Assembly: GCF_026151335.1 (NCBI RefSeq)
Contig: NZ_JAMQPP010000003.1
Source of the DNA: Leptospira_A soteropolitanensis
GTDB taxonomy: Bacteria; Spirochaetota; Leptospiria; Leptospirales; Leptospiraceae
Strand: one strand, 5' to 3'
DNA length: 64,000 nt
Below, piece by piece: positions 18,822 to 27,173 of this stretch (the first letter of the stretch is position 1; each line of letters begins with the position of its first letter). A model generated the notes under the pieces. It saw only the letters and a program-made list of their open reading frames with translations, had not been told where the DNA came from and did no database searches. Both the position numbers and the translations under genes were made by a program.

Positions 18822-19250
18822 ATGAATCGTATTCTTTTGCTTGCTCTATTCTTTGTTTTTGGATTTCCGTTACTAGCTGATTCCAGTTCCAAACCTGTAT
18901 GTCTTAGTTTGTCTGATTGTGAGACAAAGGCAGATGCAACTACGATCCATCGAAAAAAAATCACCTTATTAAATTTTGCCCTGTCCGAATATGCCAAAAA
19001 TGCTCCTATAGAGAAGTTACTTCCTCTCTATTTAAAACGTGTTAGGTCTATTATTTTGGAAGCAAATGGTGATACTGGTTATAAAGGTGAAATAGTTTTA
19101 AAAGTAAGTCATAAGCCAGAATACAAACAATCTCAAAGGTTAAAAGCAGAAGATGACTTAAAGTTCCTTGAATCCAATCAAAACTATCTGACTAGTGCTC
19201 AAACTTCTGAACTTGCGGAACTACAAACTTTATTTAGTGAATCCAAATGA
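18822..19250 (+). CDS. Exported protein of unknown function
   Basis: From ATG 18822 (in frame with a weaker TTG at 18816) this encodes 142 residues. A clear signal peptide (RILLLALFFVFGFPLLADS) is followed by a Cys pair (PVCLSLSDCE), then a mostly helical, lysine-rich region ending in a long amphipathic helix. I recognise no family. Its TGA overlaps the ATG of the next gene (ATGA), so the two small envelope proteins are translated together. It is divergent from the hydrolase gene. Confidence 0.7.
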   Translation: MNRILLLALFFVFGFPLLADSSSKPVCLSLSDCETKADATTIHRKKITLLNFALSEYAKNAPIEKLLPLYLKRVRSIILEANGDTGYKGEIVLKVSHKPEYKQSQRLKAEDDLKFLESNQNYLTSAQTSELAELQTLFSESK

Positions 19251-19501
19251 TCCGATTTGTATTTCTTTTATTTTTAGCTTTTTTGTCCTGTGCACAGTTA
19301 TCTCGGGAAGATCAATTTAGAGAGGAATGTGATAAAACTAGAAATAGAAGTTACGTTTTTATGTTACCGATTCTTGAAAGACATTCAACAACTGGAAATG
19401 TTGAGTTAAATACCGCTGTTTGGATCGGAAATACAGAACTGGCTTATAAAAAATGTATTTCCGAATCGGAGAAGAACCGTTATAACTTAAGATCTAACTG
19501 A
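19247..19501 (+). CDS. Small lipoprotein of unknown function
   Basis: The 84-residue protein begins with FVFLLFLAFLSC, a short hydrophobic signal with a lipobox-type Cys at residue 15. The mature part is about 70 residues with two further Cys residues and no recognisable domain. It is coupled to the preceding exported protein by a 4-base overlap. The 3' end overlaps convergent NDH-2 by 15 bases. Confidence 0.65.
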   Translation: MIRFVFLLFLAFLSCAQLSREDQFREECDKTRNRSYVFMLPILERHSTTGNVELNTAVWIGNTELAYKKCISESEKNRYNLRSN

Positions 19502-20758
19502 AAGTTCGTCCATTTCTTCTTGGATAAGCCTAGACCCAGCACGGAATGTTAAATAACTCCATACCCAGCTTAGGAGTGTACTGACTTTATTTTTAAATCC
19601 GACTTGATAAACGAGATGAACAAAGAGCCAACCGAGCCATCCAAAAATTCCTTTTAATTTGATTTTGCCAAATTCAGCTACTGCATCCGTTCTTCCAATC
19701 GTTGCCATGTTTCCTTTATCAAAGTAATGAAATGGTGTAATGGATTTCTTTTTTTCTAAAGATTCGATAATTTTGGCGACATACCTTCCTTGTTGCATTG
19801 CGACTGGTGAAACCCCGGGTAGGGGCCTTGTAAGGCCTTTGGCATAATTTGCAGCATCACCTATTACAAATACTTCTGGATATTCAGTCGTTCGGCAATA
19901 TTCATCTACGATGATTCTATTCGCCTTGTCTTTGTTAAGTGGCAATTTTTTTGCTAACTCGGAACCTTCTACTCCTGCTGCCCATATCACTGTTTTAGAT
20001 TCGATGGTCCTGTCTTTGAGTACGACACCAGTCTCTGTAATGTCTAATACAGGGGAGCTTGTAAGTACTTCTACTCCCCTGCTCTCCAGTTTTTCTTTTG
20101 TAAAAGCACTAGACTTCTCGCTAAAAGCAGTTAGTAATCTAGGCCCTGCTTCAATCAAGGTGACTTTTGTCATACCTGAATCTATATTTCTAAAGTCTTT
20201 GCGGATGATATTATGAGAGAGTTCTGCGATGGAACCAGCGAGTTCAACACCAGTTGGTCCCCCTCCGATAATTACGTAGTGCATAAAACTTTTTGCTTTT
20301 TCGTAATCTCCTATCAATTCTGCTTGTTCGAAGGATAGTAAAATTCTTCTTCTAATTGCCAAAGCATCTTTAAGATTTTTCAGGCCTAAAGTTTTTTCTT
20401 TCCAGCTGTGATTTCCAAAATAACTGGTTCTTGCTCCTGTCGCTAGTATAAGATAGTCGTAAGTTTCGGAATTGTTCTGGAATTTAACATTTCGATTTTC
20501 AAAATCAATTTCTGTGACATCACCTAAAAGTATTTTTACATTTTTATACTTAGTTGTAATCGATCTAGATGGAATGGCAATGTCAGCGGGAGAAAGTACT
20601 GCTGTTGCCACTTGGTATAAAAGTGGTTGAAATAGGTGGTGATTTTTTTTATCAACAACAGTGATTTCGAATAGTTTATTATTAGCTAGGGTTTTGATTA
20701 CTTGTAACCCACCAAACCCGGCTCCAATGATTAAAATTTTTTTCTTTATTTGATGCAT
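19487..20758 (-). CDS. ndh: Type II NADH:quinone oxidoreductase (NDH-2)
   Basis: I start this at ATG 20758 because TAGGAGA sits at ideal spacing before it; an upstream start would add 13 residues inside the phosphatase gene. The protein has 423 residues. The N-terminal FAD site has ILIIGAGFGGLQV, the second dinucleotide site has YVIIGGGPTGVELAG, and FVIGDAA binds flavin. The C-terminal amphipathic and hydrophobic segment (GIFGWLGWLFVHLVYQVGF) anchors NDH-2 to the inner membrane. It passes electrons from NADH to menaquinone without pumping protons. It overlaps the LMW phosphatase gene by 13 bases. Confidence 0.9.
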   Translation of the reverse strand: MHQIKKKILIIGAGFGGLQVIKTLANNKLFEITVVDKKNHHLFQPLLYQVATAVLSPADIAIPSRSITTKYKNVKILLGDVTEIDFENRNVKFQNNSETYDYLILATGARTSYFGNHSWKEKTLGLKNLKDALAIRRRILLSFEQAELIGDYEKAKSFMHYVIIGGGPTGVELAGSIAELSHNIIRKDFRNIDSGMTKVTLIEAGPRLLTAFSEKSSAFTKEKLESRGVEVLTSSPVLDITETGVVLKDRTIESKTVIWAAGVEGSELAKKLPLNKDKANRIIVDEYCRTTEYPEVFVIGDAANYAKGLTRPLPGVSPVAMQQGRYVAKIIESLEKKKSITPFHYFDKGNMATIGRTDAVAEFGKIKLKGIFGWLGWLFVHLVYQVGFKNKVSTLLSWVWSYLTFRAGSRLIQEEMDELSVRS

Positions 20759-21234
20759 TCTATTTCTCCTAAAAAATTTAAAAAACCGATAGAACAATCT
20801 TCTACAAGATCTTGAACCTTCTCAAAGGCGCTTTCGTTCTTGTAGTAAGGATCAGGCACAATCGGAGCACCTGCATCACTTCTAAATTTCCCGAATAAAA
20901 GTATTTTATCCTGAATTTTCTTCTCATTAGTTAGACTGCGTACATCATGGAAGTTGTTTTCATCCATAACCAATAAGTAATCAAAATGAATTAAATCTGC
21001 TTTAGTTAATTTTCTTGAAAGGTGTGTTAAACGGATTCCTCGATTTTCCGCTACTCTTCGTGTTCTTGGATCGGCTAATTCTCCATCATGATAACCAGAA
21101 GTTCCGCAAGAATCTATTTCGAATAAATGATCTAAATTCCTTTTTTTTACCAGGTTTTGAAACGCACCTTCAGCAGCAGGGGAACGACAAATGTTGCCTA
21201 AACAGATAAAGAGAACTTTTGTTTTTTCTTTCAT
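20746..21234 (-). CDS. Low-molecular-weight protein-tyrosine phosphatase
   Basis: The 162-residue protein has the P-loop CLGNICRSP, with nucleophile Cys11 and Arg17 (C-x5-R), and the acid loop PIVPDPYY carrying the general-acid Asp. These are the hallmarks of LMW phosphotyrosine phosphatases. Length and spacing are normal. It is cytosolic. Its start abuts the stop of the metallopeptidase gene, and its 3' end overlaps ndh. No tyrosine kinase is nearby, so the target is unknown. Confidence 0.93.
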   Translation of the reverse strand: MKEKTKVLFICLGNICRSPAAEGAFQNLVKKRNLDHLFEIDSCGTSGYHDGELADPRTRRVAENRGIRLTHLSRKLTKADLIHFDYLLVMDENNFHDVRSLTNEKKIQDKILLFGKFRSDAGAPIVPDPYYKNESAFEKVQDLVEDCSIGFLNFLGEIECIK

Positions 21235-21909
21235 TTAATTAAGATAGTATATATATTTTTTGCCAACGTCTTTGAGCCATTTCTCCGCGACTTTGTAATT
21301 GGGGTCTTGTGATTTCACAATCTTCCAAAATTTTGAGGAGTGGTTGTGTTCGATAGTATGTGCTATTTCGTGAAGAATAATATATTCGATAATATAGTCT
21401 GGACAATGGACTAGACTTAGGTTCAGGGATATTTGATTTTTTGAGTTACAACTTCCCCAAAGCGAACGCATGGTTTTTATCGAAATTTTTGTTACTTTTG
21501 TATTCAGAGCGAGAGAGGTTTTTTCGATTAGTGGTAAAACTTTCTCTAAAAGCAATTCCTTTAAGACTTGTTTCCCCTTACGAATGCGTGAATCTGCGGT
21601 TTTAGTATTAGGGATCTGAATGGTTCCATTAAGATAGATATATTTTTTTTTCGGAATTATGGATACTGTTGTGGGATTTCCAAAAATATAAGTTTTTTCC
21701 CCATCTTCAAATTTCAATTTTTGCGGAATGTCTTTTGGAAGTTGTGCCAATTTGGAAACTATCCAGTCCTTCTTCTCCGACAAAAAATCCTCTAGTTGCT
21801 TTTTGGGAACTTTGGCAGGATGTTTTAGTACCACTCTGCCATTCTGATAAACCACTAGCGAAATATTATTCCCTTTGGTGATTTTTCTTTCTATCGTTAA
21901 ATCAATCAT
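21235..21909 (-). CDS. YgjP/WLM-type zinc metallopeptidase
   Basis: The 224-residue protein has a C-terminal HEIAHTIEHNHSSKFW motif, the H-E-x-x-H...H zinc site of the YgjP (DUF45/M48-like) family. SLWGSCNSKNQISLN, the other family hallmark, precedes it. The N-terminal half is beta-rich, as in the family. There are no membrane helices. It probably acts in the cytosol; its substrates are unknown. It lies between the outer-membrane protein gene (31-base gap) and the phosphatase (no gap). Confidence 0.9.
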   Translation of the reverse strand: MIDLTIERKITKGNNISLVVYQNGRVVLKHPAKVPKKQLEDFLSEKKDWIVSKLAQLPKDIPQKLKFEDGEKTYIFGNPTTVSIIPKKKYIYLNGTIQIPNTKTADSRIRKGKQVLKELLLEKVLPLIEKTSLALNTKVTKISIKTMRSLWGSCNSKNQISLNLSLVHCPDYIIEYIILHEIAHTIEHNHSSKFWKIVKSQDPNYKVAEKWLKDVGKKYIYYLN

Positions 21910-21940
21910 TTAGTCTTTGGAAGTTTTAGTTGTCGGTCTT

Positions 21941-22975
21941 CTATTCGACTTTTTCGCCACTATTTTGTTTTTGATCCCAATCAAGTTTGTTTAGAACACC
22001 AATCTCAATTGAATAGTCTTTTATATTAATATGAGATTTAAATCCACTGACTAAATTGGATGCAATATCTTCTGTGGTCAGACCACCTTGCGAAGTAAAT
22101 CTTCCCTCAGAGAAAAACCTTCGATGGTTGACCCTCAAATAACTTAGCCAACTTGGGTTTATTTTGTAGCCTACCTCGGCCTTTGACGTCCAACCTAAAC
22201 CATAATTTTCTGAGAAGAAATTGATGGATCGTTGAACATGGAAATCCCTTGTTTTGATTCTTCCAAAGGATGGCATAAAGCTTATATCTAGATAGAAATT
22301 TCCCTCAGAATGGCGATATCCACCACCACCAAAAAATTCCCAAAGATCATTCGAGAAACTCAGTCCGAGCCCTATTGGTCCATAAAACACTGGACTCGAT
22401 TCTATGAATTGATTCACGTCATAAAAATAATATTTAAAATAAGAATACCTGGCTCCCGCGGAAAGAAAAAAGCCAGAACCGTTGATCCAGTAATTTGGGT
22501 TTGCACTTTGAAAGTAGTACCTACCAAAAAATTCTGCTCTATTTTCGGAGACTGTTGATTTACCTTTCCCGTCTGCAAAATTTCTACTACCAGCATATAC
22601 TGTTGCAGAGTCTCTATAACTCCATTCTCGTGTTGCAATATTTGTTGTGTTTTCTGTTGAGATAGAACCTAGAAAAAAATCTTCGTCACGAGCCTGTCCA
22701 GATTTTTGAGACCATCCTGTGGTTTTAAGCGCACCACTAATTTCGAACCGTTCTTTGGTTATGGTTCCTTGGACACCAAATAAAGAAAATGATCTGGGAA
22801 ATGAGATCCTTGAGCCTCCGCGAATCCCCGATAAGTTTGGGTATTTGTTCCCTGTTTCAAATATATACTCTCCGCCTGATTTTTCAACAGTTGGTCCCCA
22901 GATGATTTCTGCTGAGATGGGACTAACGCTTAAGAGTAAAAATAAAAAAACAAATTTAAGTATTTTAGGCACCAA
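21941..22975 (-). CDS. Predicted outer-membrane beta-barrel protein
   Basis: The frame encodes 344 residues from a non-ATG start (TTG 22975 or GTG 22972). A signal peptide (ILKFVFLFLLLSVSPISAE) is followed by alternating aromatic/polar strands throughout, for example FFGRYYFQ, YSYFKYYFYDV and LWEFFGGGGYRH, rich in Tyr, Phe, Gly and Ser. This is typical of outer-membrane barrels of about 12-14 strands. The last residues do not end in an aromatic, unlike many porins, and a short charged tail follows. I cannot name the family. It is the first gene of the minus-strand unit ending in ndh; a half-match to the parS-like palindrome lies just upstream at about 22991. Confidence 0.7.
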   Translation of the reverse strand: MVPKILKFVFLFLLLSVSPISAEIIWGPTVEKSGGEYIFETGNKYPNLSGIRGGSRISFPRSFSLFGVQGTITKERFEISGALKTTGWSQKSGQARDEDFFLGSISTENTTNIATREWSYRDSATVYAGSRNFADGKGKSTVSENRAEFFGRYYFQSANPNYWINGSGFFLSAGARYSYFKYYFYDVNQFIESSPVFYGPIGLGLSFSNDLWEFFGGGGYRHSEGNFYLDISFMPSFGRIKTRDFHVQRSINFFSENYGLGWTSKAEVGYKINPSWLSYLRVNHRRFFSEGRFTSQGGLTTEDIASNLVSGFKSHINIKDYSIEIGVLNKLDWDQKQNSGEKVE

Positions 22976-23075
22976 CTTAAGTTCTACTTTACCCCTAAGT
23001 TGTAAATTCCTAAATTATTGGGAAGGAGGGCGGTTGAATATGGCGATAGGTTTTTGGTTACCATATATGTTTCTT

Positions 23076-23104
23076 CTTAGGGGTGAAATCATTTCACCCC
23101 TAAG
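23076..23104. promoter_or_regulatory. Candidate parS-like palindrome upstream of parA
   Basis: This is a perfect 29-base palindrome: 14-base arms (left CTTAGGGGTGAAAT) around a central C at 23090. The 21-base core (23080-23100) recurs inside parB at 24638-24658. The core contains GTGAAA and TTTCAC, the hexamers of the common bacterial parS, but in everted order around three bases. It lies 52 bases before the parA ATG. It could be a ParB-binding centromere, a ParA/ParB autoregulatory operator, or both. Confidence 0.65.
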
Positions 23105-23156
23105 AGACATAATTAAATTGACATCCTAGACAGGCTCACTCACCATCTAGTAGGTT

Positions 23157-24083
23157 ATGGGGAAAATTGATCCTATATTGACAGAAGAAGAAGCGGCCAA
23201 ATTCGTTGGTTTGGGCACCAGTGAGTTTTCTGAGAAAGCTTCGGACCTAAAAATACCTGGCTGGAAATCTGGAGAATTCAAACAATCTATTTTGTTAAAA
23301 TATTTTGAACCAACCGAAAGAGATGGTTTTGATAGCCATGTAATTGCAGTATCAAATCAAAAAGGAGGGGAGGGGAAAACAACGATAAGTTTGTATTTAG
23401 CTGAAGCTCTTGCAGAAAATCATAAAGTATTGTTGATTGATTGGGATCCTCAGGCAAACGCCACACAACTTTTTTTGAAAGATGACGTTCCATCGGTAAT
23501 GGATTATTTAGGTTATCGAGGTAAGAAGGCGAAGAATATTGAACCAGCTATCAAAACGATTGGCGAAAATTTTGATTTACTTCCTTCTACCTTAGAACTT
23601 GCAAATTTAACCACACCCTATGAAAGGGATGATTTTGAATTGTTAAACGAGGCGATCCTTCCTCTGCGTTCTAGATATGAATATATAATTATCGATTGTC
23701 CTCCTTCTCTTGGACTCATTTTGGAGAATGCTTTGATTTGTGCAGACTACATTCTTGTGCCAATTCAAACTAGGGCTTTTAGTTTGCAGGGGATCAGGGA
23801 TCTTTATGAAACGTTTCAGAAGATTCAGAGGAAAGCTAACCAGAGATTGAAACTTTTGGGTGCTGTTTTAAATCAGTATGAAGGTCAAAAGGCACTGGCA
23901 GGTCTTGCTGAAGGAGTTAAGAGATATTTCCCAGTTTTTGAAACAGTCATTCAAAGACGAGAGGCCATTCCTCAGGCTCAAGCAAAGATGTCTTTCCTTG
24001 CTAAAGTTGACTTAGCGACTATGAAAAATTTTAGAGAACTAGCGGCAGAGGTTAAAAGTAAAATAGATGTCCAAAAAAACTGA
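23157..24083 (+). CDS. parA: ParA-family partition ATPase with N-terminal DNA-binding region
   Basis: The 308 residues open with a 45-residue HTH/MerR-like segment (TEEEAAKFVGLGTSEFSEKA), as in plasmid-type and second-chromosome ParA proteins. The deviant Walker A is KGGEGKTT at 69-76, with Glu where Val is usual. The ATPase core continues with LLIDWDPQANAT, YIIIDCPPSLG and LVPIQTRAFSLQG. ParA drives segregation of ParB-parS complexes through ATP-dependent nucleoid binding. The N-terminal segment could bind the upstream palindrome for autoregulation. The 3' end overlaps parB by 17 bases. Confidence 0.94.
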   Translation: MGKIDPILTEEEAAKFVGLGTSEFSEKASDLKIPGWKSGEFKQSILLKYFEPTERDGFDSHVIAVSNQKGGEGKTTISLYLAEALAENHKVLLIDWDPQANATQLFLKDDVPSVMDYLGYRGKKAKNIEPAIKTIGENFDLLPSTLELANLTTPYERDDFELLNEAILPLRSRYEYIIIDCPPSLGLILENALICADYILVPIQTRAFSLQGIRDLYETFQKIQRKANQRLKLLGAVLNQYEGQKALAGLAEGVKRYFPVFETVIQRREAIPQAQAKMSFLAKVDLATMKNFRELAAEVKSKIDVQKN

Positions 24084-24777
24084 GTTTCAAGCTTTAGATT
24101 TAATCTCTGCATATTCTGAAAAGAAAAAGAATCCTTCTCATTTAGAGTTAAGTCAAATATCCCCCAACCCCATGCAACCACGTTTGATTGGACGTGAAGA
24201 TACAACTGACCTATTACCATCAATGGAGAGGTTGGGGTTAATCGAGCCAATTCTTGTCAGAAAAGATAAAGGAAAGTATTTGATAGTTGCAGGGGAGCGC
24301 CGATACCGAGCTGCAATCAAATTAGGGTGGAAAGAAATCCCTGCGATCATCACGGATGCTAATGAGGATGTTTGTTACGAGATGTCGCTTGCCGAGAACG
24401 AAAAAAGGAAAAACTTAAATCCCTGGGAAGTTGGCAAAGCAATTCAGTTTCTTCGTAAAGAAAAAAGGAAAACTGCAGAAGAAGTATCTGAACTGTTGGG
24501 ATATAGCGGAAGATATGTGAAACAACTCAGTAGCATAGCAAGGCTCGATCAAAAATCAGTCATGGAATTGATGATCAGCGGGAAACCACTTTCGGTAAAG
24601 AATCTCGAAGAATTACTAAAACGTAAAGAAAATAGAGGGGGTGAAACCATTTCACCCCGGTCAGGGTCTAGTTCGGGTCGTATTAGTATCAATTTGAGTA
24701 AACTAAATGGGCGAGTGCGAGACAACTTTTTAAGAGATCTCGGTTTACTCAAAAAGAAGTACGGAATCAACGAGTAG
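24067..24777 (+). CDS. parB: ParB-family centromere-binding protein
   Basis: The protein has 236 residues. The ParB N-terminal (Spo0J/CTPase) domain shows the family boxes GLIEPILVR, VAGERRYRAA and AENEKRKNLNPWE. A helix-turn-helix follows near 138-160 (TAEEVSELLGYSGRYVKQL). A variable linker (about 185-210) and a short C-terminal dimerisation segment complete it. CTP-dependent clamp loading at parS is established for this family. The linker codons contain the second palindrome. It is co-transcribed with parA and with a DUF1569-like gene 7 bases downstream. Confidence 0.93.
   Translation: MSKKTEFQALDLISAYSEKKKNPSHLELSQISPNPMQPRLIGREDTTDLLPSMERLGLIEPILVRKDKGKYLIVAGERRYRAAIKLGWKEIPAIITDANEDVCYEMSLAENEKRKNLNPWEVGKAIQFLRKEKRKTAEEVSELLGYSGRYVKQLSSIARLDQKSVMELMISGKPLSVKNLEELLKRKENRGGETISPRSGSSSGRISINLSKLNGRVRDNFLRDLGLLKKKYGINE
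24638..24658. promoter_or_regulatory. Second parS-like palindrome, inside parB
   Basis: This has nine-base arms GGGGTGAAA and TTTCACCCC around CCA, matching the 21-base core at 23080-23100 at 20 of 21 positions. It lies in the codons for the ParB linker (RGGETISPR). Finding the same rare core twice within 1.6 kb, once intergenic and once in coding DNA, suggests a bound site rather than chance. Confidence 0.6.
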
Positions 24778-24784
24778 GGGAAAA

Positions 24785-25438
24785 ATGAAATCAAATTTAA
24801 AATTAAAAACGATAGACGATATTGAAAGAGAATTATCAATTATTGTTGCTTGTGAAAAAAAACAAAGGGCAGACATCACTTTAAGCCAAGTTTATGATTT
24901 TTTGGCTGAGTCTATCGAATTATCGATCCAAAGAATCGGTTTAACAAACAAAAGAAATACTATCAATAAAATATTGGGAAAATACAAGTTTGCAAAACTT
25001 CTTTCTAAAGGTAGTTATACCAAAGCAAATCAAATCCCAGGGTTCCCTCTAAAGGATTTGGGTGACTCAGAATCAGCACTATTAAGGTTAAAAACTTCTT
25101 TAACAGCTTTTAAATTACATTCAGGGCCTTTTGCTGACCATCCAGTATTTGGTGAACTAGATAAAAAACAATGGGAACGAATTCACGGAATTCTTGCTGC
25201 CTTTTTATTTGGTTATATTCAATTGTATGGTGATGAGAAACTCAGGTTTGCCAAGGATAGAGAGCAGAAGAAAGAAAAAGCTTTTTCGGATAAAAAACAG
25301 CACCACCATCTTCAGCAAAAGAAAAAAGACGACCGAGATACTAAACCAAGTGGCCATAATAGTCGCAAATGGAAAAACAAAAAGAAATCTCATAACAAAG
25401 GAAATAAAAACCAAGGCGGTGGGGGTGGAATGAAATGA
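24785..25438 (+). CDS. DUF1569/DinB-like helical protein with basic tail
   Basis: The protein has 217 residues. Residues about 5-150 resemble the DUF1569 branch of the DinB-like four-helix family (LSQVYDFLAESIELSI, then KANQIPGFPLKDL, then GPFADHPVFGELDKKQWERIHG). The histidines usual at the HLA position and in the last helix appear to be Phe and Ala/Gly here, so metal binding may be lost. Residues 165-217 form a low-complexity tail rich in Lys, Gln, His, Asn and Gly (KKKSHNKGNKNQGGGGG). The position directly after parB suggests a partition- or nucleoid-related role, but this is inference. Its TGA overlaps the ATG of the flavin reductase. Confidence 0.7.
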   Translation: MKSNLKLKTIDDIERELSIIVACEKKQRADITLSQVYDFLAESIELSIQRIGLTNKRNTINKILGKYKFAKLLSKGSYTKANQIPGFPLKDLGDSESALLRLKTSLTAFKLHSGPFADHPVFGELDKKQWERIHGILAAFLFGYIQLYGDEKLRFAKDREQKKEKAFSDKKQHHHLQQKKKDDRDTKPSGHNSRKWKNKKKSHNKGNKNQGGGGGMK

Positions 25439-26037
25439 AAATTTGTTTAATAGCCGGAAGCCACAGAAAGAACTCACAAACGTTAAAAGTAGGAAAATTC
25501 CTTGCTGAGATATTAAAATCAAAAGGTATTGAAATAACACTTTTTGATTTAGGAGGGAATCCACTTCCGCTATGGGAACCAACAATGTGGGAAAAGGATT
25601 CTGATATTAAGAAGTTTTGGTTAGAATACAGCGAAGGACTGGGCAGTGCCGACGCGTATGTCTTTCTTTCTCCTGAATATGCAGGAATGGCTAGCCCTGC
25701 TCTAAAAAACTTCTTTCTTTACCTTACTGGCAGTGATATCTCTCACAAACCAGGCTTGATCATTACTGTATCCAGTGGAATGGGTGGAAGTTATCCTAAC
25801 GCAGAATTAAGAATGTCTAGTTACAAAAACACGCGGATTGTGTATTTACCTGATCACGTAATTGTTCGGCATGTAGAGTCTGTATTAAATTCTGAAAATC
25901 CAGAAAATAAGGATGATGAATACATTAGATCCAGATTGACCTATACTCTAAATGTATTAGTTGAATATGCAAAAGCGTTTGCTAACGTTCGTCAGAGTGG
26001 AGTAATCGATATAAAAACTTACCCTTTTGGATTGTAA
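25435..26037 (+). CDS. NAD(P)H-dependent FMN reductase-like flavoprotein
   Basis: The 200-residue protein is a flavodoxin-like fold of the NADPH-dependent FMN reductase family. It has the FMN phosphate loop AGSHRKNSQT (7-16), SPEYAGMASPALKNFFLYL (about 81-99) and a Gly-rich SSGMGGSYPN loop. It probably reduces free flavin or quinone-like substrates in the cytosol. It is the last gene of the parAB unit (4-base overlap upstream). Its 3' end overlaps the convergent acyltransferase gene by 56 bases, which is unusually long. Confidence 0.88.
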   Translation: MKICLIAGSHRKNSQTLKVGKFLAEILKSKGIEITLFDLGGNPLPLWEPTMWEKDSDIKKFWLEYSEGLGSADAYVFLSPEYAGMASPALKNFFLYLTGSDISHKPGLIITVSSGMGGSYPNAELRMSSYKNTRIVYLPDHVIVRHVESVLNSENPENKDDEYIRSRLTYTLNVLVEYAKAFANVRQSGVIDIKTYPFGL

Positions 26038-27064
26038 ATGCGATTATAATTGGAATTCCTACATTTAAGACCAAAGTAACTATATAACCCAGAATTGGGC
26101 CACCAAAGCTATATGGATCTACACTATGCATCATGTGAATGATAAAGGGATGAAGAAGAAAAATAAATAGGCTATTGTTTCCTATATAAGAAATCCAATC
26201 GGATACCTTTCTATTGAATCTAGGTAAGATTTGCCAGATTCCAAAAAAGAAAAATATAGGATACACTATGTGGTGATTTTTAAAATCAACAACATAACCA
26301 AAACTATATAGTATCAGAAAGAATAAAAATAAAACTGTGAGGGCCAGGAACAAAATTGACAGCTCATCTTTCTTTTTTGTATTTTCTTTTTCTTCATAAG
26401 AAAGACCGATATAGATACCCAGTACAAAGAAAAAAATATAATTTAGAATAGAAATAGAATGGTACTCCTTAGGAAGTATGGAGTCAAAAAAACCCAAATT
26501 AGAAGTTAAATTTAATAAAAGAGAAATAAAAAGCAGGGACTTCGAATACAAATTGTTGGTAAGAAGTTTGTCAAACAGATAAAACAAGATATAAAATTGG
26601 ATCAATAGAGGGACAAAATAAAATGGTGCGAACACTTTTCCCAATAGGTAAAATTGGATGAATTCTAGTATATTGTAATTGTTATATTTCACTAAATAAC
26701 CGAGGCATGAAGCCAGTGAATAAGGTAAAACGAGGTTTTTAAGTTTAGAAATCCAATAACCCTCTTTTTTTCGCAAGAATATAGCGGATGTTAGTATGAA
26801 GACTGGGACCGAGAATCTAGAAAGATTTGATAAAAATAATGTAGTTCTGGTCACCGTTTGATCTGCAGGATGAAAAAATTGAAAGTAGGAATGAATATGG
26901 ATGAGTACGATTCCAACCATGGCAAATCCTCGCAGGACATCAAATCTGGTTTCTCTTCCTTGTCTTGCTGCCAGTGGGTGGGGGATAGAGTAGGGGATGT
27001 GGAAGACTAAAAGATATAGAGCAGCAAGCCCCGTTAGTATGATCCCTAATAATTCCCATTCCAT
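25982..27064 (-). CDS. Acyltransferase-3 family membrane protein
   Basis: The 360-residue protein has about ten transmembrane helices. The signature near the N-terminus, RFDVLRGFAMVGIVLIHIHSY (R and H conserved), is that of acyltransferase-3/OpgC-type enzymes, which transfer acyl groups to surface glycans or lipids across the inner membrane. LNYIFFFVLGIYIG and a conserved FIFLLHPFIIHMMH near the end also fit. The acceptor is unknown. It is monocistronic and diverges from the cyclic-nucleotide-binding gene. Confidence 0.87.
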   Translation of the reverse strand: MEWELLGIILTGLAALYLLVFHIPYSIPHPLAARQGRETRFDVLRGFAMVGIVLIHIHSYFQFFHPADQTVTRTTLFLSNLSRFSVPVFILTSAIFLRKKEGYWISKLKNLVLPYSLASCLGYLVKYNNYNILEFIQFYLLGKVFAPFYFVPLLIQFYILFYLFDKLLTNNLYSKSLLFISLLLNLTSNLGFFDSILPKEYHSISILNYIFFFVLGIYIGLSYEEKENTKKKDELSILFLALTVLFLFFLILYSFGYVVDFKNHHIVYPIFFFFGIWQILPRFNRKVSDWISYIGNNSLFIFLLHPFIIHMMHSVDPYSFGGPILGYIVTLVLNVGIPIIIAFTIQKGKFLYRLLHSDER

Positions 27065-27173
27065 AAATGCTATCTCCTTTACGGCATTTTCTTTTCAGAT
27101 TTCCTGGTGCAAAGGAAAATGAATTCAGATTTTAGGCAAAACAGCCAAAAATAGATATAGGAGCTACGAATCA

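Noticed and set aside
18755..18997. 80-codon minus-strand frame opposite the exported protein gene
   Set aside because: The plus-strand gene has a clean signal peptide and coupled downstream gene; the shadow has neither.
22976..23156. Replication origin with DnaA boxes beside parAB
   Set aside because: I see no cluster of TTATCCACA-like boxes in this gap, so an origin is not supported within the window.
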